From Hymenobacter sp. YIM 151500-1 (lineage in GTDB: Bacteria > Bacteroidota > Bacteroidia > Cytophagales > Hymenobacteraceae), in assembly GCF_025979885.1 (NCBI RefSeq), contig NZ_CP110139.1:1736001-1800000 (forward strand): a DNA stretch of 64,000 bases. Reading direction: 5' to 3'. The translations under genes and the position numbers were made by a program. Under the pieces are notes generated by a model. That model saw only the letters and a program-made list of their open reading frames with translations. It was not told the origin of the DNA and made no database searches. Shown piece by piece: positions 7,646 to 16,471 of this stretch; within the stretch, counting starts at the first letter, position 1, and each line of letters opens with the position of its first letter.

Positions 7646-9304
7646 ATGCTCCCCCGTCTCCGCCCGCTCCTCCCCTTGCTGCCTGTGCTTAGCAGCCTTG
7701 CAGCCTGCCAAAGCACCAACCGCCAGTCCGCCGACCTGCTCGTGTACAATGCCACGGTATACACCGTAGATTCGGCGTTCAGCAAGGTCCAGGCGTTTGC
7801 CGTGAAGGATGGCAAATTTGTGGCGGTAGGCTCGGCGGCGGAGCTGCGCGGCAAGTTTCAGGCGAAACAGGAAATCGACGCCCAAGGCCAGTTCATCTAC
7901 CCTGGCTTCTACGATGCGCACTGCCACTTCTACCGCTACGCCCTGGGCCTGCGCGACGCCGACCTGGTGGGCACCGCCTCCTGGGCCCAGGTAGTGCAGC
8001 AGCTGCAACGGCAGCGGCAGCAGTACCCGCAGGCCGTCTGGCTCACTGGCCGCGGCTGGGACCAGAACGACTGGCCCGTCAAGCAGTTTCCGAGCAAAGA
8101 CACCCTGGACGCCCTGTTCCCGAACACGCCCGTATTCATCGTGCGGGTGGATGGGCACGCGGCGCTGGTCAACCAGAAAGCCCTGGACCTGGCCGGCGTC
8201 ACGGCGCGCACTCCCATCAGCGGGGGCGTGATTGGGCGCGACGCGCGGGGCCGCCTTACCGGCCTGCTCGTGGACAATGCCGTGGACCTGGTGTCGGGCA
8301 AGATTCCGGAGCCGACGGCCGCGGAGGCCGAAGCGGCGCTGCTGGAAGCCCAGCGCCGCTGCGTGGCCGTGGGCCTCACCAGCATGGCCGATGCGGGCCT
8401 GGAAAAAGCCAACGTGGACCGCCTCGATGCCTTACAGCAGCAGGGCAAGCTCAAAGTGCGCCTCTACGCCATGCTGGCGCCTACGAAAGAGAACAAGGAT
8501 TTCTACCTACGGCGCGGCCCCGTGTTCAAGGACCGGCTTACAGTGTGCTCATTCAAGGTGTACGCCGATGGGGCCCTGGGCTCCCGCGGGGCCTGCCTGC
8601 TCCACCCCTACTCCGACCGGCCCCAGGAAACCGGTTTTCTGCTTTCCTCGGTGGCAGAGTTTCGGGCCTTGGCGAAAGAGCTGGCGGCCAGCCGGTTCCA
8701 GATGAACACCCACGCCATCGGCGACTCCTCGAACCGGCTTTTGCTCGACATCTACGGCGAAGTGCTGCGCGGGCAGAAGGACCGGCGCTGGCGCATCGAG
8801 CACGCCCAGGTGGTGAGCGGGCCCGACGTGGCCAAGTTCGGGCAGTTCGGCATCGTGCCTTCGGTGCAGCCCACCCACGCCACCTCTGATATGTACTGGG
8901 CCGGGGAGCGGCTGGGCCCGGAGCGCCTCAAAACCGCCTACGCCTTCAACGACCTGCGCAAGCAATACGGCCAGGTAGCCCTGGGCTCCGACTTCCCGGT
9001 GGAAGACATCAACCCGCTGTTCGGCTTCCATGCCGCCGTGGCCCGGCAGGACGCTAAGAACTACCCGGCCGGCGGCTTCCAGATGGAAAACGCCCTGAGC
9101 CGCCCCGACGCCCTGCGCGGCATGACCACCTGGGCCGCCCACGCCGCCTTCGAGGACCGGCAGAAAGGCAGCATCCGCCCCGGCCTCGCCGCCGACTTCG
9201 TGGTGCTGAACACCGATTTGCTGGAAGCCCCCAAGGAAAAGCTGCGCGCCGCCCAGGTACAGCAAACCTGGATAGCCGGCGAGCAGGTGTTTAAATTGAA
9301 GTGA
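7646..9304 (+). CDS. Amidohydrolase family lipoprotein (Amidohydro_3, YtcJ-like)
   Basis: A 552-residue metal-dependent hydrolase. A lipoprotein signal peptide ends in LSSLAAC with Cys21 as the lipidation site, so it is probably anchored in the envelope. Seen: the HxH metal motif in FYDAHCHFYRYA; NTHAIGDSSN and WRIEHAQVV with later metal-ligand histidines; and LGSDFPVEDINPL with the catalytic Asp region. The closing VVLNTDLLEAP/AGEQVFKLK is typical of YtcJ-like amidohydrolases, whose natural substrates are mostly unknown. The TGA stop leads directly into a composite repeat. A monocistronic gene by context. Confidence 0.88.
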   Translation: MLPRLRPLLPLLPVLSSLAACQSTNRQSADLLVYNATVYTVDSAFSKVQAFAVKDGKFVAVGSAAELRGKFQAKQEIDAQGQFIYPGFYDAHCHFYRYALGLRDADLVGTASWAQVVQQLQRQRQQYPQAVWLTGRGWDQNDWPVKQFPSKDTLDALFPNTPVFIVRVDGHAALVNQKALDLAGVTARTPISGGVIGRDARGRLTGLLVDNAVDLVSGKIPEPTAAEAEAALLEAQRRCVAVGLTSMADAGLEKANVDRLDALQQQGKLKVRLYAMLAPTKENKDFYLRRGPVFKDRLTVCSFKVYADGALGSRGACLLHPYSDRPQETGFLLSSVAEFRALAKELAASRFQMNTHAIGDSSNRLLLDIYGEVLRGQKDRRWRIEHAQVVSGPDVAKFGQFGIVPSVQPTHATSDMYWAGERLGPERLKTAYAFNDLRKQYGQVALGSDFPVEDINPLFGFHAAVARQDAKNYPAGGFQMENALSRPDALRGMTTWAAHAAFEDRQKGSIRPGLAADFVVLNTDLLEAPKEKLRAAQVQQTWIAGEQVFKLK

Positions 9305-9530
9305 TGGGGTGATGGGGTGACGAGTAACAGGTAACAGGTAACAGGAAGAACGTCATGCTGAGCTTGTCGAAGCATCTCTACCGAGGGTACCTCTCCTCAT
9401 GTGCAGACGAAACGGGAGAGATGCTTCGACTGCGGCTACGCCTTCGCTCAGCATGACAGACGTGTTACCTGTCACCTGTCACCTGCCACCTGTCACCTGT
9501 CACCTGTCACCTGTCACCTGTCACCTCTTC
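9305..9530. repeat. Composite repeat: TGACAGG-type tandem units flanking a GTCATGCTGAGC core palindrome
   Basis: The left side has TGATGGGG and GTAACAG units. The core GTCATGCTGAGCTTGTCGAA returns as an inverted GAGATGCTTCG...CTCAGCATGAC. The right side has at least eight CCTGTCAC-type units (about 9465-9530). The right tandem reads through the stop codon of the convergent minus-strand gene. Confidence 0.85.
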
Positions 9531-10384
9531 ACACGCTGGGCGAGGCGGCCTTTGCTGCGGGTGTAGCGGCTCGGGCGTTTGGCGGGTGGGGTGATGTTGG
9601 GCTCTTCGGGAAGCGTCAGGGGCAGCAGCACCCGGCTGGCGTAGGTGCGGCGGCCGCTGCGCAGGGGAGTGGGCTTGGTCCGGCTTTGCCGGTAGGCAGC
9701 CCAGAGCCGCTTGGTGGTTTCGGCGGCCAGCGGGGCATCGGGCAGGTTCAGGGGGCGGATTTCCTTCAGGCTGCCTTTGCTGCTGAATGCCAGATCCAGC
9801 AGCAGGGGCTGCCCCGTAGCCAAAGCGCGGCGCAGGCGCGTGTGCAGAGGCTTCAGGACCAGCCGCAGGCGCCGCTCCCCACCCGGAAACGAGGGCACCA
9901 CCAGGGTGCGCGGCAGTTGCAGCTCGTTGCCTTCGGGCAGCACCCCGGCGGGCCAGTTCAGGACTTTGCGCCAGTCGAGGCTGAGCGGGTAGATGGCCGG
10001 CACCTCCCGCTGGTGGTAGCGCTGCTCGGCCAGGGGCGGGGCGTGCAGCAGAATGTCGCGCAGCCGGTCGTCCACGCTGGCGTCCACGCGCGTCTCCAGC
10101 AGCACGTCCTCGATGGTGCCGTCGGGGGCGGCGAAAAGAGTGAAGATGAGCGGGCAGTTATCGGTGGCAAACTGCACCAGCAGCGTGTCTTTACGGGTTT
10201 CGCGGCGCACGTGCTCCAGAAAACCGGAGTTTAGAAACGGGTCGTGGCATTCGATGGGGCTGTAGTAAAGCACGCGCCCGTTTCGGCTGGGCGTCTGCCC
10301 CACGGCTGGCAGGGCGGCTACCACCAGCACCCACAGCCACCACAGCTTCACTTTAGTACTTTGCACAGACGCACGTAGCCACAT
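9521..10384 (-). CDS. Exported hypothetical protein
   Basis: A 287-residue protein I do not recognise. The N-terminus has a hydrophobic segment (LWWLWVLVVAALPAVGQ) fitting a signal peptide ending near residue 29. The mature part has a region (LLVQFATDNCPLIFTLFAAPDG followed by DASVDDRLRDILLHAPPL) and another near the C-terminus (LLLDLAFSSKGSLKEIRPLN) that recall the repeated unit of TonB C-terminal-like periplasmic domains, but no TonB motif is certain. The C-terminus is basic. The final RVKR-stop is formed where the gene meets a TGACAGG-type repeat. Confidence 0.6.
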   Translation of the reverse strand: MWLRASVQSTKVKLWWLWVLVVAALPAVGQTPSRNGRVLYYSPIECHDPFLNSGFLEHVRRETRKDTLLVQFATDNCPLIFTLFAAPDGTIEDVLLETRVDASVDDRLRDILLHAPPLAEQRYHQREVPAIYPLSLDWRKVLNWPAGVLPEGNELQLPRTLVVPSFPGGERRLRLVLKPLHTRLRRALATGQPLLLDLAFSSKGSLKEIRPLNLPDAPLAAETTKRLWAAYRQSRTKPTPLRSGRRTYASRVLLPLTLPEEPNITPPAKRPSRYTRSKGRLAQRVKR

Positions 10385-10478
10385 AGTAGTACCAAAAAAG
10401 AACCGGAGAGTACAGCTTTTGCTGGGCCTCCGTTCCTAAGGTAGCAGAAATATCAATTTAGCCATCCGCCCAAACGTC

Positions 10479-10512
10479 AAAATCCCTGCTGCCAGCTGGC
10501 AGCAGGGATTTT
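10479..10512. terminator. Perfect palindromic terminator
   Basis: A 34-nt perfect palindrome: AAAATCCCTGCTGCCAG and its exact complement. It lies downstream of the DinB gene and upstream of the exported protein gene, both on the minus strand, so it probably ends DinB transcription. It could work in both directions. Confidence 0.85.
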
Positions 10513-10559
10513 GTACTATGCAACGGCTAGCGCCACACTAGCACGAGTCGCGGCGCGGC

Positions 10560-11078
10560 TCAGAAGCTGCCCTGCTCGTCGGCGGAGGGGCCGTAGATGC
10601 CGGGCACGGGGATGTCGAGCAGGCGCAGGTACACCGTGAGCTGGCCGCGGTGGTGGATGCTGTGGTTGAGGCCCATAATGCGCAGGGCGGCACCTTTGGG
10701 GCGGTCCATGAGCACCTGCTCGCCGCGGCGCAGCTGAAACGAGCGGGTCAACTGCTCGTCGCCGGAGGCGTGCAGAACCCGGCGCAGGTTGGCGCTGTAT
10801 TGGTCGAAGCGGGCCAGTAGCTCGGCGGAAGTAGTGGGCGTGGGCGGCGGCTTGGGGGCGTTGGGGTCGAGAAAGTCGCGGTAATCGGCCTGCACCATCA
10901 TGGTCTTCATGCCCAGCAGGTTCACGATGTGCGCTGCCAGCTTGATGAGGGGCATGGATTTAGGGTGGGGCACGTAGTCGAACTTATCCTCGGGCACCCG
11001 CTCCAGCACTTTGCGGGTGTGGGCCAGCTCATGGTCGAGTTCGGCGAGGATGTTTTGTTGGAGGGAGGACGTGTGCAT
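10560..11078 (-). CDS. DinB family protein
   Basis: A 172-residue four-helix-bundle protein of the DinB/YfiT superfamily. Seen: the N-terminal helix LAELDHELAHTRKVLERVPE, FDYVPHPKSMPLIKLAAHIV with the first metal-binding His, and LNHSIHHRGQLTVYLRLLDI with the typical HxxxHRGQL metal site, followed by PVPGIYGPSADE at the end. Members bind a divalent metal and some are thiol-dependent transferases. The actual substrate is unknown. The ATG start is clear. The upstream spacer holds a repeat palindrome, and a perfect terminator follows. Confidence 0.9.
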   Translation of the reverse strand: MHTSSLQQNILAELDHELAHTRKVLERVPEDKFDYVPHPKSMPLIKLAAHIVNLLGMKTMMVQADYRDFLDPNAPKPPPTPTTSAELLARFDQYSANLRRVLHASGDEQLTRSFQLRRGEQVLMDRPKGAALRIMGLNHSIHHRGQLTVYLRLLDIPVPGIYGPSADEQGSF

Positions 11079-11126
11079 GTTGGGTGGTGAGGAGTGAGTG
11101 GTGAGGTGGTGAGTGGAAAAGAATGG

Positions 11127-11241
11127 TCATGCTCCATCTGGCGTCCGCGCAGCCGAAGCATCTCTCCCGCTTCGTCCTCACGATTGAGTTAGCCAGCGCG
11201 CGAGACGCTTCGGCTGCGCGGACGCCAAACGGAGCATGACG
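11127..11241. repeat. GTCATGCT-type core palindrome between MFS permease and DinB genes
   Basis: GTCATGCTCCATCTGGCGTC with a following CGCGCAGCCGAAGCATCTC returns inverted as GAGACGCTTCGGCTGCGCGG and GGAGCATGAC. The central part (CCGCTTCGTCCTCACGATTG) is shared with copies at 36430-36530 and 58420-58480. Degenerate GTGAGTGG units precede it. Confidence 0.85.
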
Positions 11242-11307
11242 GGCTAACGACTTACTTTATCTTCTTCGCTACTCTTCGGTTTGACAACCGGCTTGGATGA
11301 CATGCCA

Positions 11308-12735
11308 CTACCGGCCCGAGGCAGGTATGCCCACGTTGGGGGTGGCGGGCGGCGGGGCCAGCGTGGCGCCGGCGGGGGCCGGTGCTTCGCGCAGCTTTTT
11401 GCCGCGCAGGCGGAAAAGAAACAGCAGGCCCAACACGAAAAACACGATGAGCGACAGGATGCTGTTACGCATGTTGCCGGTAATCTGGGCAATGATGCCG
11501 AACACGGCCGTCCCAATCACGATGCTGAGCTTTTCAGTCACATCAAAAAAGCTGAAGAAAGCGGCCGTGTTGGGCGTGTTTTCGGGAATGATTTTAGAAT
11601 AAGTACTGCGCGACAGGCTTTGGATGGCTCCCATAGTGAGGCCGATAACCGAGGCCAGGGCGTAGAAGCTCCAGCCGGCCTGCACGTAGTAGCCGGCCAC
11701 GCAAATCAGCATCCAGATAAACACCGACCAGCTCAGGGCCCGGGTGTTACCGATGCGCTCCGAGAGCTTGGCAAACAGATAAGCGCCCACAATGCCCACC
11801 AGCTGCAACAGCAAGATGGTCAGAATCAGGGCCGAGCTGGGCAGCTTCAGCTCCTCGTCGCCGAAGATAGTGGCGACGTACATTACTGTTTGCACGCCCA
11901 TGTTGTAGGTGAAGTAAGCCAGCAGAAACTTCTTCAGGTTGGGCAGATACTGGAGCTGGTCCCATACCTTACCCAGCTCCCGGAAGCCGTTGAGCAGCCA
12001 GCCCGAGTCGGAAACGGCGCCAGCGGGACGGCCGGGGTCGGCGGGCAAGGCGCGGAAGGGAATCTGGGCGAAGCCTACCCACCAGATACCGGTGAGCAGA
12101 AAGGCTAGCCGTGTGGCAAAGCCTTCTTCCAACCCCAAAGTTTCGTGGCCCATAATCAGCCCCAGGCAAAGTACCAGCAGCACCACCGAGCCGATGTAGC
12201 CCATGGAAAAGCCCCGCGCCGACAGCGCGTCGAACTTCTCCTCCGACGAAATCAGCGGTAGGTAGGAGTTGTAGAACACGATGGAGCCCGAAAAGCCAAT
12301 GGTGGCCGCAATGAACACGAACGTGCTGATGGTGAGCGTGTCGGGGGTGAAGAAGAACAAAGCGGCGCAGGAGGCCGCGCCCAGGTAGCAGAAAATCTGC
12401 ATGAACAGCTTTTTGCGCCCCGAAAAGTCGGCCAGGGCCGTGAGAAAGGGGCTAATGAGGGCAATCAGCAGGAAGGCGGCCGAAATGGCGTAGGTGAGCA
12501 GGGACGAGCCGGGCACCTGGAAGCCCAGGAAGTCCACCGGACTCTTGCCGCTGTCGGTGTTTGTGGCCTGCTTCACCATGGCGCCCCAGTAGATGGGGAA
12601 AATGCTGGACGTGATAACCAGCGGGTACACCGAGTTGGCCCAGTCGTAGAAGGTCCAGCCCTGGGTGATGCGCTTGTCGTCTTTGGGAATGTTGTCGAAA
12701 GAAGTATCGGGCACGGGGGCCGCGGCAGTTGTCAT
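11308..12735 (-). CDS. MFS transporter, UMF1/Atg22-like
   Basis: A 475-residue inner-membrane protein with about 12 hydrophobic segments. The cytoplasmic N-terminus ends in ITQGWTFYDWANSVYPLVIT, the FYDWANS signature of the UMF1 (Atg22-like) family. The middle shows LADFSGRKKLFMQIF, the cytoplasmic loop between helices 2 and 3, and IGLTMGAIQSLSRSTYSKIIPENT, another family signature. The C-terminus after the last helix is basic then Pro/Ala-rich. Substrate is unknown; Atg22 of yeast exports amino acids from the vacuole, which does not transfer directly. Divergent from the P450 gene. Confidence 0.88.
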   Translation of the reverse strand: MTTAAAPVPDTSFDNIPKDDKRITQGWTFYDWANSVYPLVITSSIFPIYWGAMVKQATNTDSGKSPVDFLGFQVPGSSLLTYAISAAFLLIALISPFLTALADFSGRKKLFMQIFCYLGAASCAALFFFTPDTLTISTFVFIAATIGFSGSIVFYNSYLPLISSEEKFDALSARGFSMGYIGSVVLLVLCLGLIMGHETLGLEEGFATRLAFLLTGIWWVGFAQIPFRALPADPGRPAGAVSDSGWLLNGFRELGKVWDQLQYLPNLKKFLLAYFTYNMGVQTVMYVATIFGDEELKLPSSALILTILLLQLVGIVGAYLFAKLSERIGNTRALSWSVFIWMLICVAGYYVQAGWSFYALASVIGLTMGAIQSLSRSTYSKIIPENTPNTAAFFSFFDVTEKLSIVIGTAVFGIIAQITGNMRNSILSLIVFFVLGLLFLFRLRGKKLREAPAPAGATLAPPPATPNVGIPASGR

Positions 12736-12848
12736 AACGCGCTAGTTGAGGTGTGACAGCAGGAAGATAACGGGATTCGCCGGATGCCGTTGCCGGGCTG
12801 GATCAACCAGTCATTACGGATTTGTTACGGCGCGAGGGCCGCACGCCG

Positions 12849-12880
12849 TTTGGGCGGCGCCTGCGGAACGGCTACTTTTG
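12849..12880 (+). promoter_or_regulatory. Bacteroidota-type promoter upstream of P450
   Basis: TTTG at 12849-12852, a spacer of 20, then TACTTTTG at 12873-12880 fit the TTTG-N19/20-TAnnTTTG consensus. The downstream ATG follows 63 nt later. This is the best two-part promoter match I found in the window. Confidence 0.6.
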
Positions 12881-12943
12881 ACAGCCGCCAGTGCGCGGCG
12901 GGGCGGGGCTACAAGTTGCCCTCCCCCGTATCCTTCTCTACGT

Positions 12944-14284
12944 ATGCCCTCCTCTTCTGCCTCCGCCCTTCGGCACATCCCCGGCTCCCTGGGCCTGCCC
13001 GTGCTCGGCGACACGGTGGGGTTTCTGACCCGGCCCGTCGAACTATTCAACGACAAGCAGCGGCGCTACGGCGACGTATTCAAGGCCCGGCTGTTTGGGC
13101 GCACGGCCGTGTACCTGCTCGGCGCCGAGGCCAATAAGTTTGTGCTCGTGGAGCAGGCCCGGCACTGCTCCAGCCAGGAGGGCTGGCGCTTCCCTATTGG
13201 CGAGCTGTTTCACGGCGGGCTGATGCTGCGCGACGGCGAGGAGCACAAAAGCCACCGCGGCATCTTGCAAGCGGCCTTTAAGAAAGAGCCCATGCGCCAG
13301 TACCTCGGCGTGATGGCGCCCATCATCGAGCGGCGCCTGGCCGAATGGGGCCGGCAGCCCACGCTGCGGGTGTTTCCGGCCGTGAAGCACCTGACCCTGG
13401 AACTGGCCGGCAAGGTGTTTTTCGACCTCGACTTCTCCCAGGACCTGGCCCGCCTTAACCAGGCCATGGCCGACCTGGTAGCCGCCGCTACCGCGCCGGT
13501 GCCCTTCAACCTGCCGTTTACCCAGTACCGCCGCGGCATGCAGGGCCGCGGGCTGCTCCAGGAGTACTTCGGGCGCGTGCTTCAGGAGCGCCGCCAGGCC
13601 CCGGCCGCCGACATGCTCAGCCACCTCTGCCAGGCCGAGGGCGCCGACGGCCAGCGCCTCACCGACGCCGAAATCGTGGACCACCTCATCTTCTTCCTGA
13701 TGGCCGCCCACGACACCACGGCCAGCACCCTCACCAGCCTGTTCTACGAGTTGGGCACCCACCCCGACTGGCAGGAGCGCCTACGCGCCGAAAGCCAGGC
13801 CGCGCACCCCGCCACCGGCCCCGTAGAGCAGGCCCACTTGGGCCAGCTAGAGCAGCTGGGCTACGTGCTCGAAGAAACCCTGCGCCTGCACCCGCCCCTG
13901 ATTCTGATTCCGCGCCAGACCACCCAGGAGCTGACCTACAACGGCTTCACCATTCCGGCCAACACCCACCTGAGCGTGCTGCTCTACCACAACCACCAGA
14001 ACCCCGCCTACTGGACCGCGCCGGACCAGTTCGACCCGCTACGCTTCGCGGCCGGGCGCCAGGAGCACCGCAAGTGCCCGTTCGGCTACGCGCCGTTCGG
14101 GGCCGGCCAGCACCACTGCCTGGGCTTCGCCTTCGCCGACATGCAGGTGAAGCTGGTCATGCACCACCTGCTGCGCCGCTACCGCTGGCGCCTGCCCGCC
14201 GGCTACCGCGCCGACTTCGCCAACATCCCCATCCAGCACCCCAAAGACGGCCTGCCGGTGCAGCTGGAAGTATTGCATAGCTGA
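12944..14284 (+). CDS. Cytochrome P450
   Basis: A 446-residue soluble heme monooxygenase. Seen: the I-helix oxygen-binding segment FFLMAAHDTTAST, the K-helix ExxR in EETLRLHPP, the PERF-like region FDPLRFA, and the heme-binding loop FGYAPFGAGQHHCLGFAFAD with the Cys ligand. It is similar in length and pattern to bacterial P450s of the CYP120 or CYP51-like type, which hydroxylate lipids, terpenoids or retinoids; the substrate cannot be inferred. No ferredoxin or reductase gene is adjacent. I chose the ATG before PSSSASALRHIPGSLGLP. A longer open frame upstream crosses the promoter and is probably not translated. Confidence 0.92.
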   Translation: MPSSSASALRHIPGSLGLPVLGDTVGFLTRPVELFNDKQRRYGDVFKARLFGRTAVYLLGAEANKFVLVEQARHCSSQEGWRFPIGELFHGGLMLRDGEEHKSHRGILQAAFKKEPMRQYLGVMAPIIERRLAEWGRQPTLRVFPAVKHLTLELAGKVFFDLDFSQDLARLNQAMADLVAAATAPVPFNLPFTQYRRGMQGRGLLQEYFGRVLQERRQAPAADMLSHLCQAEGADGQRLTDAEIVDHLIFFLMAAHDTTASTLTSLFYELGTHPDWQERLRAESQAAHPATGPVEQAHLGQLEQLGYVLEETLRLHPPLILIPRQTTQELTYNGFTIPANTHLSVLLYHNHQNPAYWTAPDQFDPLRFAAGRQEHRKCPFGYAPFGAGQHHCLGFAFADMQVKLVMHHLLRRYRWRLPAGYRADFANIPIQHPKDGLPVQLEVLHS

Positions 14285-14358
14285 GCTAGCCAAGTAAATT
14301 TATTGGTGTGGTGCTGCAAATCGCTCCAGAATTGTGGCACCGCACACCACGCGCACAG

Positions 14359-14967
14359 TTATTTCTGCGACTGGTTAGCTTGGCGCAGCAGAGCCGCATA
14401 CGCAACCTCCGTATCCACGTCCACGGCACCGCCCGCGAAGGGTACGGTGGCTACCAGCTCGGGGTGTTGGCGCAGCAGCTGGGCGGCGCCGGCCGCGTCG
14501 GGCAGGGCGCGGAGCAGCATCACGGCCTCCTCGCTGAATAGGACCGGCACGCCCCGCACGCCCTCATACTCCGACGCTATAATCGGCCGGCCGGTGCGGG
14601 CGGCCGTGGCGTCCAGCTCCCGCAGCAGGGTCGGCGTTACGAGGGGCTGGTCGCAGAGCATCACCGTAACAGTGGTCCAGTTGGTGCACAAACTATCGAG
14701 CATGGCCAAGCCCATTTTCAGCGAAGCCCCCATGCCCCGCTCCCACCCCGCGCACCGCACCGGCGCCACCAGTAGGCCCGTCAGTTCCGGCAGCAGCTCC
14801 TCGTGCACGGCTCCGGTTACCACTACCACGGGCGCGCCGGCAGCTGCTTCCACGGCGGTTTCGGCGGCGCGGCGCAGCAGGGTTTGGCCTCGGTACGGGA
14901 GCAGCTGCTTGGGCCGCCCCAGGCGCGACGAGGAACCCGCGGCAAGCAGGATAACGGCAGAGGGCAT
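14359..14967 (-). CDS. MocA-like nucleotidyltransferase for molybdenum cofactor
   Basis: A 202-residue NTP-transferase. Seen: the nucleotide-binding signature ILLAAGSSSRLGRPKQLL at the N-terminus; ERGMGASLKMGL in the middle; and VMLCDQPLVTP, the metal-binding CDQP motif. MocA-type enzymes transfer CMP to molybdopterin for enzymes of the xanthine oxidase family; MobA-like enzymes use GMP. Its neighbour XdhC and the CMP-dependent PaoABC-like enzyme encoded 16 kb away favour the MocA role. No promoter is evident. The spacer to XdhC holds an inverted repeat with the word TTGGCCTTCCTGCGAGGCG. Confidence 0.82.
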   Translation of the reverse strand: MPSAVILLAAGSSSRLGRPKQLLPYRGQTLLRRAAETAVEAAAGAPVVVVTGAVHEELLPELTGLLVAPVRCAGWERGMGASLKMGLAMLDSLCTNWTTVTVMLCDQPLVTPTLLRELDATAARTGRPIIASEYEGVRGVPVLFSEEAVMLLRALPDAAGAAQLLRQHPELVATVPFAGGAVDVDTEVAYAALLRQANQSQK

Positions 14968-15002
14968 AAGTAAAAGCCAGTGTTACAGCAGTTGCGGGAA
15001 TA

Positions 15003-15122
15003 GTTGCAGAAACGCGCCCCTTGGCCCTCCTGCGGGTCGCGTCTCCACGTTGAACGACCTAGCACATCCTGCCGATGCGGCCGAGGAGACGCGCCTCGCA
15101 GGAAGGCCAAGGGGCGCGTTTT
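15003..15122. repeat. Inverted repeat between xdhC and mocA-like genes
   Basis: The left arm AACGCGCCCCTTGGCCCTCC with TGCGGGTCGCGTCTCC is matched by the right arm GGAGACGCGCCTCGCAGGAA with GGCCAAGGGGCGCGTT. The unit folds into a hairpin about 120 nt long. Confidence 0.8.
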
Positions 15123-15171
15123 CTCACACCAGGCGCAGTGAATGTGGACAGGTACTGCTTAAGCGCTAGCG

Positions 15172-16359
15172 TTATAACCCGCATACGGCATCTACCCGCC
15201 CTTCGGCTACCAGCGGCCCGTTGGCCTGCAAAGGCGGGTGGATGGGATGCGGTGAGTCGCGAAGAAAGCCGGCGGGGCGGCCGGTGAGTACGGCCTGAAT
15301 TTCGGCCACAATGGACAGGGCAATTTCCTCGGGCGTCTCGGCGCCCAGGTTCAGGCCGATAGGGCTGTGCAGGCGGGCCCGCAGCTGCTCGGCAGCGTCG
15401 GGCACTTCCTGTTGCAGGTCGGCGAGCAGACGCTCGTACTTCTTGCGCGGGCCTAACAGCCCGATATAGCGGGCCGAGGTGGCCGGCAGCAGGTGGCGCA
15501 GCACAGCCCGGTCGTAGTGGTAGTTGTGGGTCATGAGCAGGGCGAAGCTGCCGGGCTGGTGGGGCTCCTCCGCCACCTGGGCCAGGGGCAGCACCCGCAC
15601 GGCGTCGGCCTCCGGGAAGCGGGCGGGCTGGGCCTGGGCGGGGCGGCCGTCGAGCACGGTCACGCGCCAGCCCAGGCCAGCCGCTAGGCGCACCAGAGGC
15701 TGCACGTCGTTGCCGGCTCCGTACACGGTGAGGCGCACTGGGGGCCGCAGAATTTCCAGGCTGACGCGCACAGCCCCAGTAGCGGCCGGGTAGTGGCGGG
15801 TGGCCGGCTGGCCGGCGGTCAGGGCGGCGCGGGCATCGGCCAGCACGGCGGCGTACAGCGCGGAGTGCTCCGGCAGCGTGCCGTGGGCGGCGCCATCGGC
15901 GGTGAGCAGCAGGCGCTGGCCTAGCCGGGCTTCGGCGGCGCCCAGACTAAACACGGTAGCCACTACGGCCGGAGCTTCCACGCCCTCGGCCCAGCGGCGC
16001 AGCAGCTCCACGGGGTTGGCGGGGTCCCGGAAGTCGAGGGGTTCGAGCAGAATCTGCACCACGCCCTGGCAGCCCAGCGCGGCCCCGAACTGGAGGTCGT
16101 CGTCGGGGTCGGTGGAGTCGTAGGTGACGACGGCGGGGCGGCCCTGCTCGATGGTGCGGCGGGCCCGCTGGCGGGCGTCGCCTTCGAGGCAGCCCCCGCT
16201 GATGGCCCCAGTCAGCTGGCCGTCGGCCGTGAGGAGCATCCGGGCGCCGGGGCGGCGGTAGGCCGAGCCCTGCACATCCACCACCGAGGCCAGGGCGCAG
16301 GCCCGGCCGGCGGCGCGGTGCTCGTCGTAAGCACGCAACAGGCGTTGGAGTTCAGTCAT
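15172..16359 (-). CDS. xdhC: XdhC family protein (molybdenum hydroxylase maturation)
   Basis: A 395-residue protein of the XdhC/CoxI family, which binds the molybdenum cofactor, helps its sulfuration and inserts it into xanthine-oxidase-type enzymes. Seen: the N-terminal XdhC domain with GSAYRRPGARMLL and GAISGGCLEGDARQRA near residue 75 (the Cys is conserved in the family), and a C-terminal Rossmann domain with LTVYGAGNDVQPLVRLAAGL and GLLGPRKKYERLLADL. I chose the ATG giving MTELQRLLRAY; the longer frame adds an unlikely leader. With the MocA-like gene downstream on the same strand it forms a maturation pair, most likely serving the PaoABC-like enzyme. Confidence 0.9.
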   Translation of the reverse strand: MTELQRLLRAYDEHRAAGRACALASVVDVQGSAYRRPGARMLLTADGQLTGAISGGCLEGDARQRARRTIEQGRPAVVTYDSTDPDDDLQFGAALGCQGVVQILLEPLDFRDPANPVELLRRWAEGVEAPAVVATVFSLGAAEARLGQRLLLTADGAAHGTLPEHSALYAAVLADARAALTAGQPATRHYPAATGAVRVSLEILRPPVRLTVYGAGNDVQPLVRLAAGLGWRVTVLDGRPAQAQPARFPEADAVRVLPLAQVAEEPHQPGSFALLMTHNYHYDRAVLRHLLPATSARYIGLLGPRKKYERLLADLQQEVPDAAEQLRARLHSPIGLNLGAETPEEIALSIVAEIQAVLTGRPAGFLRDSPHPIHPPLQANGPLVAEGRVDAVCGL

Positions 16360-16471
16360 GGGGATAATCTGTAGCAACCCTGTACGGAACTGCACAACGA
16401 CGGTTTGCGCAGATGGCGCTGAAGTTTTCGCGGAAAACGCAGCAGCGGGCTACCCGGAATCCGGCAGCGCG

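Noticed and set aside
9465..9530. CCTGTCAC tandem block as a CRISPR or integration site
   Set aside because: Short identical units without spacers, and an inverse copy on the other side; it is a repeat flank.
9401..10234. 277-codon plus-strand open frame starting in repeat DNA
   Set aside because: Antisense to the exported protein gene; its N-terminus is translated CCTGTCAC repeat.
12746..12943. N-terminal extension of the P450
   Set aside because: It crosses the predicted promoter and lacks homology; the ATG at 12944 gives the normal P450 start.
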